Shown: one piece after another, positions 16,888 to 25,045 of the stretch
Layout: each line of letters begins with the position of its first letter
Numbering within the stretch: the first letter of the stretch is position 1
Origin: Streptomyces orinoci
GTDB taxonomy: Bacteria; Actinomycetota; Actinomycetes; Streptomycetales; Streptomycetaceae
Length of the DNA: 64,000 bases
Assembly: GCF_003121295.1 (NCBI RefSeq)
Contig: NZ_PHNC01000006.1
Coordinates: forward strand, 1-64,000
Direction: 5' to 3'
The notes under the pieces: generated by a model
Databases searched by the model: none
What the model was told of the DNA's origin: nothing
Seen by the model: only the letters and a program-made list of their open reading frames with translations
Program-made: the position numbers and the translations under genes

Positions 16888-17262
16888 CTACTTCTTGCAG
16901 AGCGGCACCGGCGCCAGGTTCTTCACATAACGCGCGGAGACATACCCCGGCTTGGCGGCCAGCAGATACCAGATGTCGTTGCCCAGCACATTCTGCCCGT
17001 GCTTCTTGCAGGACAGTTCGATCACCGAACCGGGCTTGAGCGCACCTAGGTACTTGGCGGAGGTCGTGGGACGCTCTCTGACCGACAACGGCTCCCTGGA
17101 CACCACCTTCCCCTTCGGCGGGGCCACCACGACAGCGGTCACCGCCGAGGAACGGGCGGCCGGCGCGGCTCCGGCCGGCGCCGCCGCCACCAGCGCACCC
17201 GCCCCCGCCAGCAGCGCGGCGATCCCGATGGTCGCGCTGCGACGCATGGTCGAATTGATCAC
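16888..17262 (-). CDS. Secreted SH3-domain protein
   Basis: 124 residues. A GTG at 17262 with GGGAGGAAAA directly before it is taken as the start. A basic N-terminus (MRRS) and ATIGIAALLAGAGALVAAAP form a Sec signal peptide. The mature protein has one SH3b domain: REPLSVRERPTTSAKYLGAL, IELSCKKHGQNVLGNDIWYL and KPGYVSARYVKNLAPVPLC. Two conserved cysteines may pair. It is a secreted version of the cytoplasmic protein at 8686-8982. Such small proteins may bind the cell wall; the target is unknown. Confidence 0.8.
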   Translation of the reverse strand: MINSTMRRSATIGIAALLAGAGALVAAAPAGAAPAARSSAVTAVVVAPPKGKVVSREPLSVRERPTTSAKYLGALKPGSVIELSCKKHGQNVLGNDIWYLLAAKPGYVSARYVKNLAPVPLCKK

Positions 17263-17369
17263 TTTTCCTCCCCCTTGAACCGAATCCACGTCAACGGGAA
17301 TTACATCCAGTAAGACACCTGAGGGGGTGAAATGGTTGCAGAGCCCAGGGAGTTAAGGAGCGGCTTCGC

Positions 17370-18236
17370 TCATCGCGTGGACGGGGCAGGCTCCTGAGGG
17401 CCGTCAGTGGTCCAACTGCCCAGGAGCCGCAACGCTTCCGCGGTGGCGGAGCCGGGTTCGGCGTTGTAGACGCACAGGGTCTGGTCGGGGTCGCCGGGCG
17501 GCTGCAAGGCTTCATAGGAGAAGTGGAGATCGCCGACCACCGGATGGTGGTAGTGCTTGCTGCCGTGTGTACGGCGCAGCACCCGGTGATCGTTCCACCA
17601 GGTGGTGAACTCGGGTGAGAGCAGGGTGAGTTCGCCGACCAGGTCGGCCAGCCGCCGGTCATGCGGGTGGCGGCCCGCTTCCAGGCGGAGTATGGCGACC
17701 GTCTCGGCGGCGATCTTTTCCCAGTCTCCTACGCGGTCACGGGCCTGCGAATCCAGGAGGTAGTAGCGGGCCAGATTGCGCCGGGTGGCGGGGAGGGCGT
17801 CGAAGTCGGTGAGCACCTCGCGTGCCAGGCGGTTGGCGGCCAGTACATCGGTGCGCCGGCCGATGATGAAGGCGGGGACATGTTCCAGGGTCTGGAGCAT
17901 GAGATACAGGCCCGGCCGCACCCGTTGCGGACCGGCGGGCGTACGGAGGGCCGGTAGCGGACGCGACAGCAGGTCGGTGAAATGCTCCCGCTCCACGGGG
18001 TCGAGCTGGAGCGCGTCGGCGAGGGCCGCCACGACCTCCTGGGACGGGTTCCCGGCGCGGCCCTGTTCCAGACGGGTGTAGTACTCGGTGCTCACGCCGG
18101 CGAGGCGGGCTACCTCGTCACGGCGCAGCCCCGGCACACGTCGGGCACGGCCGTCGCCCGCCAGCCCCGCCTGGCCGGGGGTGATACGGGCGCGCCGGGA
18201 GCGCAGGAAGTCGGTGATCTCGTTACTACGGTCCAT
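17370..18236 (-). CDS. XRE/MmyB-family transcriptional regulator
   Basis: 288 residues. The N-terminal helix-turn-helix reads RRVPGLRRDEVARLAGVSTE then YYTRLEQGRAGNPSQEVVAA, about residues 33-80. The remainder is the MmyB-like ligand-binding PAS-type domain: PAFIIGRRTDVLAANRLARE, NLARYYLLD, TTWWNDHRVLRRTHGSKHY and HPVVGDLHFSYEAL. The ATG at 18236 places the HTH as in the family. It is transcribed divergently from an SDR oxidoreductase, a very common actinobacterial pair in which the regulator controls the enzyme in response to a small, probably fatty-acid-like, ligand. Confidence 0.9.
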   Translation of the reverse strand: MDRSNEITDFLRSRRARITPGQAGLAGDGRARRVPGLRRDEVARLAGVSTEYYTRLEQGRAGNPSQEVVAALADALQLDPVEREHFTDLLSRPLPALRTPAGPQRVRPGLYLMLQTLEHVPAFIIGRRTDVLAANRLAREVLTDFDALPATRRNLARYYLLDSQARDRVGDWEKIAAETVAILRLEAGRHPHDRRLADLVGELTLLSPEFTTWWNDHRVLRRTHGSKHYHHPVVGDLHFSYEALQPPGDPDQTLCVYNAEPGSATAEALRLLGSWTTDGPQEPAPSTR

Positions 18237-18434
18237 CCGTCCAGTGTGGATCAACCTGGCGTGGCATATGCCTCCCTGGGTGGCCCTGCCAGTACCGGTC
18301 TTCCGGAGACCTGCCCGGTCAGGGCCTGCTCCGGCCCCAAAATCGGAGCTCGGGGGTGGTGTTCTTGATGAGCGGCCGATGCCAACCGGCACGGCCTCTC
18401 TTCTCCTCTCCTCTCCTTCGGAAGGTGCACCCTC

Positions 18435-19211
18435 ATGTTCTCCAACACTCCTGCCAAGCCGCTGACCGGACGCGTGGCGGTCGTCACCGGAGCCTCCAGT
18501 GGTCTGGGCGAAGCCACCGCCGAACACCTGGCGGCGCTGGGTGCGCAGGTCGCCGTTCTGGCCCGGCGTACGGACCGGCTGGATGAGCTGGTTTCCCGGA
18601 TCGTCAAGGACGGCGGCAGCGCCCTGGCGCTGGCCGTCGATGTCACCGACGCCGCCGCGGTGCGGTCGGCCGCCGACCGGGTGGCGGCCGAACTGGGCGA
18701 TGCCGACCTGGTGTTCAACAACGCGGGTGTGATGCTCCCGGCCCCGATCGAGCAGCTGGCCGTCGATCAGTGGCAGCGGCAGATCGACATCAACATCGGC
18801 GGGCTGATGAATGTCATCGGCGCGTTTACCCCGCAGTTGGTGAAGGCCGCCGGTGAGCGCGGTGTGGCCGACCTCATCAACACCTCCTCGATCGCGGCGC
18901 AGAACATCTTCCCGAGCTTCGCCGTCTACTCGGGGACCAAGGCCTATGTCTCCCACCTCTCCCGTCATCTCCGTGCCGAACTGGGTGCGAAGAAGGTGCG
19001 GGTGTCGGCCCTTGAGCCGGGGATCGTGGGTACGGAGCTGCAGAGCCATGTCACCGATGACGGAGCCCTTCAGTGGCTGGAGGGCTCCAAGGAAACGATG
19101 GAGTGGCTCACCCCGCAGGACATCGCCGAGACGGTGGGCTTTATCGCCGCGCTGCCGCCGCGGGTGAATGCCCAGCAGGTGACTCTTATGCCGACTGGCC
19201 AGGCCAGCTGA
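18435..19211 (+). CDS. SDR-family NAD(P)-dependent oxidoreductase
   Basis: 258 residues of classical SDR. Motifs are TGASSGLG (19-26, cofactor loop), DVTDAAAV, NNAGVM, the catalytic Ser in NTSSIAAQN, and YSGTK with catalytic Tyr and Lys. GGAAGGTGCACCCTC upstream provides the ribosome site. It is divergent from an XRE/MmyB regulator over a 198-bp spacer that contains the palindrome GGCATATGCC (18263-18272), a candidate operator. The substrate is unknown. Confidence 0.9.
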   Translation: MFSNTPAKPLTGRVAVVTGASSGLGEATAEHLAALGAQVAVLARRTDRLDELVSRIVKDGGSALALAVDVTDAAAVRSAADRVAAELGDADLVFNNAGVMLPAPIEQLAVDQWQRQIDINIGGLMNVIGAFTPQLVKAAGERGVADLINTSSIAAQNIFPSFAVYSGTKAYVSHLSRHLRAELGAKKVRVSALEPGIVGTELQSHVTDDGALQWLEGSKETMEWLTPQDIAETVGFIAALPPRVNAQQVTLMPTGQAS

Positions 19212-19245
19212 GTTCCCCGGCCGTCGAGTTCCGTGCCGGGCCCCG

Positions 19246-19434
19246 TCAGGATCCACCGGGGCTCCGGCCGGGCCGGCCCGCGCGGCAGGCCCGGGTGCGT
19301 GGTCGGCTGCGGGCCGCCTTGGGCCGGTCGCGCAGTTCCCCGCGCCCCTGACGGAGCGCCCCGTCGTTCAAGTAGGCGGCGACGACGGTGTCATACGACT
19401 CGCGGACCGCGGCGAGGCAGGAGGGTTCGGTCAT
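19246..19434 (-). pseudogene. Truncated SAM methyltransferase start, coupled to the gene upstream
   Basis: The frame begins at ATG 19434, overlapping the stop of the 1213-residue gene as ATGA. It reads MTEPSCLAAVRESYDTVVAA, the typical N-terminus of Streptomyces class I SAM methyltransferases. After about 25 codons it runs into an interspersed-repeat-like sequence (RGELRDRPKAARSRP) and stops at 19246 without any SAM-binding motif. It is probably the stump of a methyltransferase that once followed the large gene in an operon. Confidence 0.5.
19290..19352. repeat. Streptomyces-type interspersed intergenic repeat
   Basis: GGTCGCGCAGTTCCCCGCG and the following CCCCTGA, preceded by a GGTGCGTGGTCGGCTGCGGG-like stretch, match from memory a short motif that recurs in intergenic DNA across many Streptomyces genomes. 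It lies between the SDR and the large gene and replaces the body of the methyltransferase stump. Confidence 0.5.
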
Positions 19435-22400
19435 GCCCGGCCCCGGGATGACGGGTCCGACAGAGCGGCGGAGTCGCCGTCGGCGAGCAGCATCGCCACG
19501 GTGGACATGGAGTCCCAGTCGGGGTCACGCCCCGTGAGCCGCCTGACCACCCTCTCCCATGCCTCCGCGTCGCTCCCAAGGCAGGAGCGGACGAGTCCGG
19601 CGAGCTCGGCCAGTGCTGCGTCCGCCTCGGCCGGGGCGTCCGTGCGGCGCGCGGCGCTGTTGAGGTAGGCAAGCAGCTGCGCGGCCGGGGCCGCCTGGTG
19701 CAGCAGGTGGGAGCCAGTGAGTATGCCCGAGTTGAGCAGGCCGTCCAGCTGGGTGACGGGTGCGCAGTGGTAAAGGCCGGCCAGGCCGTGGCGAGCCCGG
19801 GCCCGGGTGAGTTCGCCGCCTTGGGGCAGACCGTTCGGCCCGGGCTCCCGGACCAGCGCCGGATGCCGCAGACGGAGTTCGGCGGGGACGTCCGGAAGGT
19901 TGATCAACTGCTCCCAGTGCGGCAGTGGTTCCTCCCGGTGCGCGGCTTCCAGCGCCTCCCAGTCCACGCCGACCGGTATCGCGGCCACCGCGCTCACCGC
20001 CTGCCAGGGAGCTTGGGCCCGGCGCAACTTCTTGACCAGCTTGGCCGGGGCGAGTTCACGGTCGAGCCGGGCCCGGAGCACAACGGCCGGGTCCTTGGAA
20101 TCCAGCGCCTTGGCGCACAGTCCGGTGGCGGCCTGGCCCAGTGGTTCACGCCCGAGGAGTGCGGCAAGCCGGCCCGCTCCGCCGTATTGGAGCAGATGCA
20201 GACAGCCCAGGATCTGGTGGACCAGGGTCAGTTGGCTGCCCTGCCGGATGAGAATCTCCTCGATCAGATCGGGCTCGGCCGAGCACAGCCAGTGCAGGCC
20301 GCCGATCGGTGCGGAGGAGGGATCGGCGCGCAACTCGGCCAGCACACGCGCCGCAACGGGGCTCGTTCCGGCGGCCGGGCGACGGGTCCGGGCCACGATC
20401 CGGCGGGCGAGGGAAGGGTTGCCGCCGGTATGGCGCAGCAGGCTCAAGTCCACATCGGCGTCGTCGAGTTCGGCCAGCCTTTCCACCAGCCCGTGGTCAA
20501 GCCACCGGGACTGGGCGGCCAGGATCCGCAGGGCCTGGGGATCCCGGTCGGCGAGCAGTCGGTTGAAGACGGGGCGCGGGGTGTGGTCGTGGCGCAGCAG
20601 ATAGGCGGCGAGCAGCCAGGGGCCATCGGGCCCGAGGCGGGGCAGGACGGCGTCGATGACCTCGGCGTCGGCCAGGCACAGCAGGGTTCCTATTGGCCAG
20701 ACCCACAGGTGATTGCCGCGCTCCAGCAGTTTCAGCGCCTCGTCGGGGGTGCGCGGGCGGGGAGTGAAGGCGGATGTCGCCGGCTCTCGCAGCGGCCGGT
20801 CCACGGGCAGTGACAGCAGTTCCAGCCAGCTGGGCCCGCCCGCGCCCGGCCCGGTGCCGGGCTGCCCGGCTGACCTCCAGGCCGTCTCGGCCAGTTGGAG
20901 CCAGGCGTCGGGGTCGGTGCCGAGTTCGGTGCGCAGCAGACGGGCGAGCGCGGCCCGCCAGGCACCGGGGAAGGCGAACCGGCACCAGTCATGGGGCAGG
21001 AGCAGCATACGGCGGGCGGGCAGGAGGGCGAGCAGCTCCTCGGCGGGCAGGATGCCCTGGGTATAGGCGTGTTCGAGGAGCGTGGCGCTGGAACCCCAGC
21101 TTTCCGGGGGGTTTGCCCATACGTCCCGGCGGGTGGGGGCGGTGTGCCAGGAGCCGCCCTCGGGCGGCGTGACGCCCTGGGACGCACATGCCTGGACCAG
21201 CCATTGCGGGGTGACCAGGCCCGGGGTCTCATAACGGTCGCTGTGGGCGAGGAAGGAGAGAATGCCGGGGTCAGTGGTGAGCGGGGCGTCGGCGGGGGCG
21301 AGGGAGCGGAGGAGGTCGATGGCGGCGAGGGCGGCCCGTTCATGGGGCAGACGAGGAGCCGAGGGCGGCTCGTTCGGCTCCTGAAGCGCTGCTCCCATGC
21401 GCGGAGGGGCCTCTTCGCTTTCGGCCTCTCCGCTCCCGGCCTCGGCGCTCGTGCCGGGGTCGGCCGGGGTGGCCGTGCCTGCTTCGGTGATCAACTCCCG
21501 TACGGTACCGGTGAAGTCGGGCAGCAGGCAGTCGAGGGCGGTCCAGGTCTCGGGGCGGGTGCCGAGATGGGTGTCGGTGAGCGAGCGGAGCTCGGCCACG
21601 GCGGTCTCGTCGAGCAGGCCGCCCTCGGCGAGCTGGACGAGCGCGGCCATCGCCCTGGCAGCCGGCCGGGCAATGCGCACCAGCTGGACCGGGTCGAGCA
21701 GCCCGGCTCTGATCACGCCCTCCGCCCACCAGGCGGCGTCGTCGTCGAGCACCTCCTCGGCCAGGCGCCGTTCGGGCGGAGTGATATTCCCGGCTCGTCG
21801 GCCGTCCTTGCGCCAGGGGTCGTTGAGCACGCTCAGCCGGAAGGCCAGGCGCTGGGCATCGTCGGCCTCCTCATGGCGGGCCAGTTCCTCGCAGGCCGCG
21901 GGCATAAAGGGGCTCTTGGCGTGGGCTTCGGAGAGAAGGCGCAGATCGTGGACGTAGGGTTCGGACAGCAGGTCGCGCAGGCTGCTGGTGCCCCGGGTGG
22001 TGGCCAGGAGGTTCGGCAGCCGCCCGGGATCCTGGTAGGGCTCGCACTGCTCGCGCAGTCGGCGCAGTGCCCCGTCCGGATCGTTCGCCTCCGCCAGGGC
22101 GTTGGTGAGGGTGGTGATGACGCGGCGGCTGAGCTGCCGGGTGACGGAGGGGTCGTCCAGCATGCCTCGTACCGCCTCCGGCCCGGTGCGTTCCCAGACC
22201 CGCACCAGGGCGTACTGCTGGGCCACGCCCCTCACTCCGGCGCTCAACGCCCTGGTCACCAGCTGTGGTTCACCCGAGCCGAGCAGCGGGGTGAGCCAGG
22301 TGCGCGGCAACTCGCGCCCGGGCCGGGTGAGTTCATCGCGAAGCGTCCGGTCCAGGGGAACGGAGTCCAGCCGGTGCACCAGGGTGCGGCGCAGGGAGGG

Positions 22401-23072
22401 CGTGGCGCGGGGATTGCGGTAGACGGCGGCCCCTACCCGGGCATCCCCGACCGTGAGCAGCCTGGCCAGCACCCGGGTGTCCAGCCGGGGATGGCCGGCC
22501 AGGGCGGTGCGGGCACGGGAGTCGCCGTACTTGGTGACGGCGTCGATCAGCCCGGGACCGGGCAGTGTGCCGCCGGCGAGCAGCCCCTCCACCGTCCGGT
22601 CGGGCAAGGCGGCCAGCCCGCTGACCGTGTGCTCGGGCCGGGCGTACTCCATCAGCAGGCCGAGAGTGGCGTGCACGCTGCGCGGGACGGGCGAGCGGGC
22701 CGCGCCGGACGCGGCTGCCGACGCCTGCCGCGGCAGGTCGGCGAGCAGTTCGGGCAGGGTGCCCCGATGGCCGGCCAGCGCCTGGTGCAGGAGGCGCCAG
22801 CGCTCGGCGTGGCCGCCGAGATGCCGCTCCACCAGCTCACGCAGGCGGCCCGCCACCCGCTCATCGGCTCCGCCCGCCGCGGCGATGCGCGCCGCGGCCG
22901 TGCGCGCCGGGCGGGCCTCCTCCAGCACGGCGCGCACCTCGCGCTCCCTGCCCCGGGCCTCTCCCCCGCCGCCCGGCCGGCCGGCCGAGTCAAGGATGAT
23001 GCGCACCAGCTGGGCGGCCGAACCGCTCTGTGATCCCCTCATGCCCGCCATGTTAGGGAGGGGGTCTGACAT
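19431..23072 (-). CDS. Giant helical-repeat protein downstream of rsr
   Basis: 1213 residues, no signal peptide and no membrane segment. It is almost entirely alpha-helical by pattern. Around residues 170-240, sequences such as RTALAGHPRLDTRVLARLL then GDARVGAAVYRNPRATPSL resemble leucine-rich-repeat-variant/HEAT units. A low-complexity acidic hinge (TSAEAGSGEAESEEAPP) lies near residue 550. The second half repeats the helical style, with PVFNRLLADRDPQALRILAA. No catalytic motif is recognised. It begins 114 bp after the Rsr gene on the same strand, so the two are probably co-transcribed, and it may be a scaffold for the Ro60-Y RNA particle (inference). ATG 23072 has GGAGG only 3 nt away; a downstream ATG is possible. 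Confidence 0.75.
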   Translation of the reverse strand: MSDPLPNMAGMRGSQSGSAAQLVRIILDSAGRPGGGGEARGREREVRAVLEEARPARTAAARIAAAGGADERVAGRLRELVERHLGGHAERWRLLHQALAGHRGTLPELLADLPRQASAAASGAARSPVPRSVHATLGLLMEYARPEHTVSGLAALPDRTVEGLLAGGTLPGPGLIDAVTKYGDSRARTALAGHPRLDTRVLARLLTVGDARVGAAVYRNPRATPSLRRTLVHRLDSVPLDRTLRDELTRPGRELPRTWLTPLLGSGEPQLVTRALSAGVRGVAQQYALVRVWERTGPEAVRGMLDDPSVTRQLSRRVITTLTNALAEANDPDGALRRLREQCEPYQDPGRLPNLLATTRGTSSLRDLLSEPYVHDLRLLSEAHAKSPFMPAACEELARHEEADDAQRLAFRLSVLNDPWRKDGRRAGNITPPERRLAEEVLDDDAAWWAEGVIRAGLLDPVQLVRIARPAARAMAALVQLAEGGLLDETAVAELRSLTDTHLGTRPETWTALDCLLPDFTGTVRELITEAGTATPADPGTSAEAGSGEAESEEAPPRMGAALQEPNEPPSAPRLPHERAALAAIDLLRSLAPADAPLTTDPGILSFLAHSDRYETPGLVTPQWLVQACASQGVTPPEGGSWHTAPTRRDVWANPPESWGSSATLLEHAYTQGILPAEELLALLPARRMLLLPHDWCRFAFPGAWRAALARLLRTELGTDPDAWLQLAETAWRSAGQPGTGPGAGGPSWLELLSLPVDRPLREPATSAFTPRPRTPDEALKLLERGNHLWVWPIGTLLCLADAEVIDAVLPRLGPDGPWLLAAYLLRHDHTPRPVFNRLLADRDPQALRILAAQSRWLDHGLVERLAELDDADVDLSLLRHTGGNPSLARRIVARTRRPAAGTSPVAARVLAELRADPSSAPIGGLHWLCSAEPDLIEEILIRQGSQLTLVHQILGCLHLLQYGGAGRLAALLGREPLGQAATGLCAKALDSKDPAVVLRARLDRELAPAKLVKKLRRAQAPWQAVSAVAAIPVGVDWEALEAAHREEPLPHWEQLINLPDVPAELRLRHPALVREPGPNGLPQGGELTRARARHGLAGLYHCAPVTQLDGLLNSGILTGSHLLHQAAPAAQLLAYLNSAARRTDAPAEADAALAELAGLVRSCLGSDAEAWERVVRRLTGRDPDWDSMSTVAMLLADGDSAALSDPSSRGRA

Positions 23073-23186
23073 TCCCTCCGCCGAGCCGCCGCGGCCCGGG
23101 CGCCTCCGCTCCGACGGCCTGCCACGGGGCGCTCAACTCACCGCCGCACGGCAGTCGTTGGCATCCGGAGGCCGACGCGTTCGTAC

Positions 23187-24767
23187 TCAGCGCTCCCAGG
23201 GCCAGCGGGCGTTCCGCCCGCTCTCCAGCAGCGGCACCATCCGGAACGCGGCGTCGCCGAGCCCGCCGAAGGTGTGCCGGTTGGCCGAACCCGAGGGGCC
23301 ATGGCCGGGCCGGTGGCCGGCCAGATTCCAGGTATAGACCGGGATGTCCGCCGGGACCTGCTCGGTGGGATCGCCCGCGTAGTGATGGGCGGCCTGTTCA
23401 TCGGTGACGATCAGGACCCGGTCATGACCTCGGTAGTGCCGGCGCACCGCCTCGGTGGTGTCGGTGCCGCCGAGGTTGCCGAAGCGTTCCAGCACCTTGA
23501 GGACGGACTCGCCCTTGCGGTAGCTCACCGGGGCGCTGGAGGTGCCGAACTGGACCAGGTCGGCCTCGGCGGCCCGGACGGCCACGGCGGTGCCGAAGAT
23601 GGCGGCCGCGTCGGCGCGGTTGAGCTGGGACCGGTCGGACAGCGGTGACCACATGGAGCCGGAGCGGTCGATCAGGATCAGGGTACGGCCGGGCAACGCG
23701 GGCACATTGGCCAGCGAGTGGCCGAGGGCCCGTTCCAGCGGGTAGGCCCAGCGCAAGGAAGCAGCGTGCTGATAGGCGGCCAGATAGCGGAAGGGGAACT
23801 GCCGGGACCGGGCGACCTCCTCCGGATCGGATATCCGGGCGGCCACCTGCTCGGCGGCCCGGTCGCCGACGCCGGCCTGGTCGAAGTTGCGCAGGTTACG
23901 GACCAGGGCCATGGTGCCCATGGACGGAATGACGGCCTCCCAGACCGCCGCGTCCATCGGGCCCTGCAGCCAGCCCGCCAGCGCCTCCCAGGTCATACCC
24001 GCCTCGGCCAGCCGCTCCGCGCCGCCGGGACCGGTGACCAGGGCGCGGCGTTCCCCGGCGGGCACGGCCATCAGCGCCCGGTGCGCGGTGAGGGTGCGGT
24101 CGGAGGCGGGCGGCAGGGCGTTGTCCGGATTGTGGCGGCGGTCCAGGGCGTACTGGAACAGCTCTCCCTGCCACGGCTTGTCCGGGTGGGGCGTGGGGTG
24201 GACAAGGTTGAGTACATCCCCGAAGCGATAACTCTTGGACGCGGTGTCGTACTTGAGCAGATTGCGTCCGGTGTAGAGCCGCCGTACGGCATCGGCGATG
24301 CCCCGCTTGACCGGCTTCGGGACATTCCGGCCATAGGTGGAGACCCAGTAGGCCAGCATTTCGCCGGGCTCATCGGCGCGGCGCAGTACGGAGTCGATGA
24401 CCTGGCGGTTGGTGGGGCCCTCGGTGGCACCGGCGTCGAGACGGGCCTTGACATATTCGGCGGCGCCGACCAGGGAGGCGGTGCGCATCTGTCCGTCGCC
24501 GCGCAGCCATTCCAGCAGACCCGCGGTCCAGGCGGCGTCCTGGACGGCAAGCTTGCGGACGAGTCCGGCGAACCGCTCATCACGACCGGTGCCGCTCTCG
24601 TGATAGGTCTGCTGCGAAACGAAGTTGGCGACCGCGAGCAGGAACAGCTCGGAGCGGTCGTCCCGCTGGTAGCCCTGGCCGCCGAGGTGGGTACGGGTGC
24701 GCCCGGTGGTGGTCACGGGCGAGGCGGGACGGACCGCCTTGGGCGTACGGCTGTTGAAGCGCGCCAT
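23187..24767 (-). CDS. rsr: Rsr/Ro60-type TROVE-domain RNA-binding protein
   Basis: 526 residues. The TROVE domain covers about 1-370: NSRTPKAVRPASPVTTTGRT, RDDRSELFLLAVANFVSQQT, DGQMRTASLVGAAEYVKARL, MLAYWVSTYGRNVPKPVKRG, IADAVRRLY, and the HEAT-like helices of the Ro ring. The C-terminal von Willebrand A domain has LILIDRSGSMWSPLSDRSQL (a DxSxS MIDAS motif), GTDTTEA and VLIVTDEQ. Ro60 proteins form a ring that binds Y RNAs outside and misfolded RNA ends in the hole; bacterial Rsr assists rRNA maturation or RNA decay with PNPase. Three Y-RNA-like structures lie directly upstream on the same strand. ATG 24767 follows GGGGGAACTCAT. Confidence 0.93.
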   Translation of the reverse strand: MARFNSRTPKAVRPASPVTTTGRTRTHLGGQGYQRDDRSELFLLAVANFVSQQTYHESGTGRDERFAGLVRKLAVQDAAWTAGLLEWLRGDGQMRTASLVGAAEYVKARLDAGATEGPTNRQVIDSVLRRADEPGEMLAYWVSTYGRNVPKPVKRGIADAVRRLYTGRNLLKYDTASKSYRFGDVLNLVHPTPHPDKPWQGELFQYALDRRHNPDNALPPASDRTLTAHRALMAVPAGERRALVTGPGGAERLAEAGMTWEALAGWLQGPMDAAVWEAVIPSMGTMALVRNLRNFDQAGVGDRAAEQVAARISDPEEVARSRQFPFRYLAAYQHAASLRWAYPLERALGHSLANVPALPGRTLILIDRSGSMWSPLSDRSQLNRADAAAIFGTAVAVRAAEADLVQFGTSSAPVSYRKGESVLKVLERFGNLGGTDTTEAVRRHYRGHDRVLIVTDEQAAHHYAGDPTEQVPADIPVYTWNLAGHRPGHGPSGSANRHTFGGLGDAAFRMVPLLESGRNARWPWER

Positions 24768-24802
24768 ATGAGTTCCCCCAAATCCATTGGGGAAGCACGG
24801 CG

Positions 24803-24950
24803 GGGGCGTCCGAGAACAGGGACTGGCGACGGTACACACAACAACGGCCGCTCTGCCTGGCTGAGCTGCACCGGCCCAAAGCCGGGACGGGATTCGAACC
24901 CGCGCCTGCCGTCCCCAGGAAGTAACCGTCACCGGCACACCGGACGCCCC
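24803..24950 (-). ncRNA. Y RNA 1 with permuted tRNA-like module
   Basis: On the reverse strand the ends form a perfect 10-bp stem (GGGGCGTCCG with CGGACGCCCC, 24941-24950 and 24803-24812). An internal loop starting GTG follows, then an inner 9-bp stem (GGTGACGGT with ACCGTCGCC, one G-U), then TACTTC. The apical part contains a T-arm (GCGGGTTCGAATCCCGT), a CCGGC/GCCGG acceptor-like stem closed by a short loop, and a D-arm (GCTCAGCCAGGCAGAGC), in that order. T-arm before D-arm is a circularly permuted tRNA, as described for bacterial Y RNAs (YrlA type), in which the Y stem replaces the anticodon arm. It ends 35 nt before the rsr start codon. Confidence 0.88.
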
Positions 24951-24955
24951 GGTGC

Positions 24956-25037
24956 CGCGCCTCCCGAGTTCAAAGCGGCCACGGCATGGAATTCGGTCAT
25001 TAACGAAGTAGCCGTGGCCCGCGCACCGGGAGGTGCG
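24956..25037 (-). ncRNA. Short Y-like RNA between the two tRNA-like Y RNAs
   Basis: This 82-nt element has the same architecture as its neighbours. The outer stem is CGCACCTCCCG (25027-25037) with CGGGAGGCGCG (24956-24966), one A-C mismatch. The internal loop has GTGC on the 5' side and TTTGAACT on the 3' side. The inner stem is GCGGGCCACGGC with GCCGTGGCCGC (11 bp, one bulged G), followed by TACTTC. Instead of a tRNA-like module it has only a 25-nt loop. It starts 8 nt after Y RNA 2 and ends 5 nt before Y RNA 1. It may be a minimal Y RNA or a spacer hairpin. Confidence 0.6.
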
Positions 25038-25045
25038 TAAAACCA

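Noticed and set aside
20895..23033. A 712-codon open frame on the forward strand across the large rsr-locus gene
   Set aside because: It is Gly/Gln/Arg-rich, lacks recognisable domains and lies antisense to a frame with proper third-position G/C bias.
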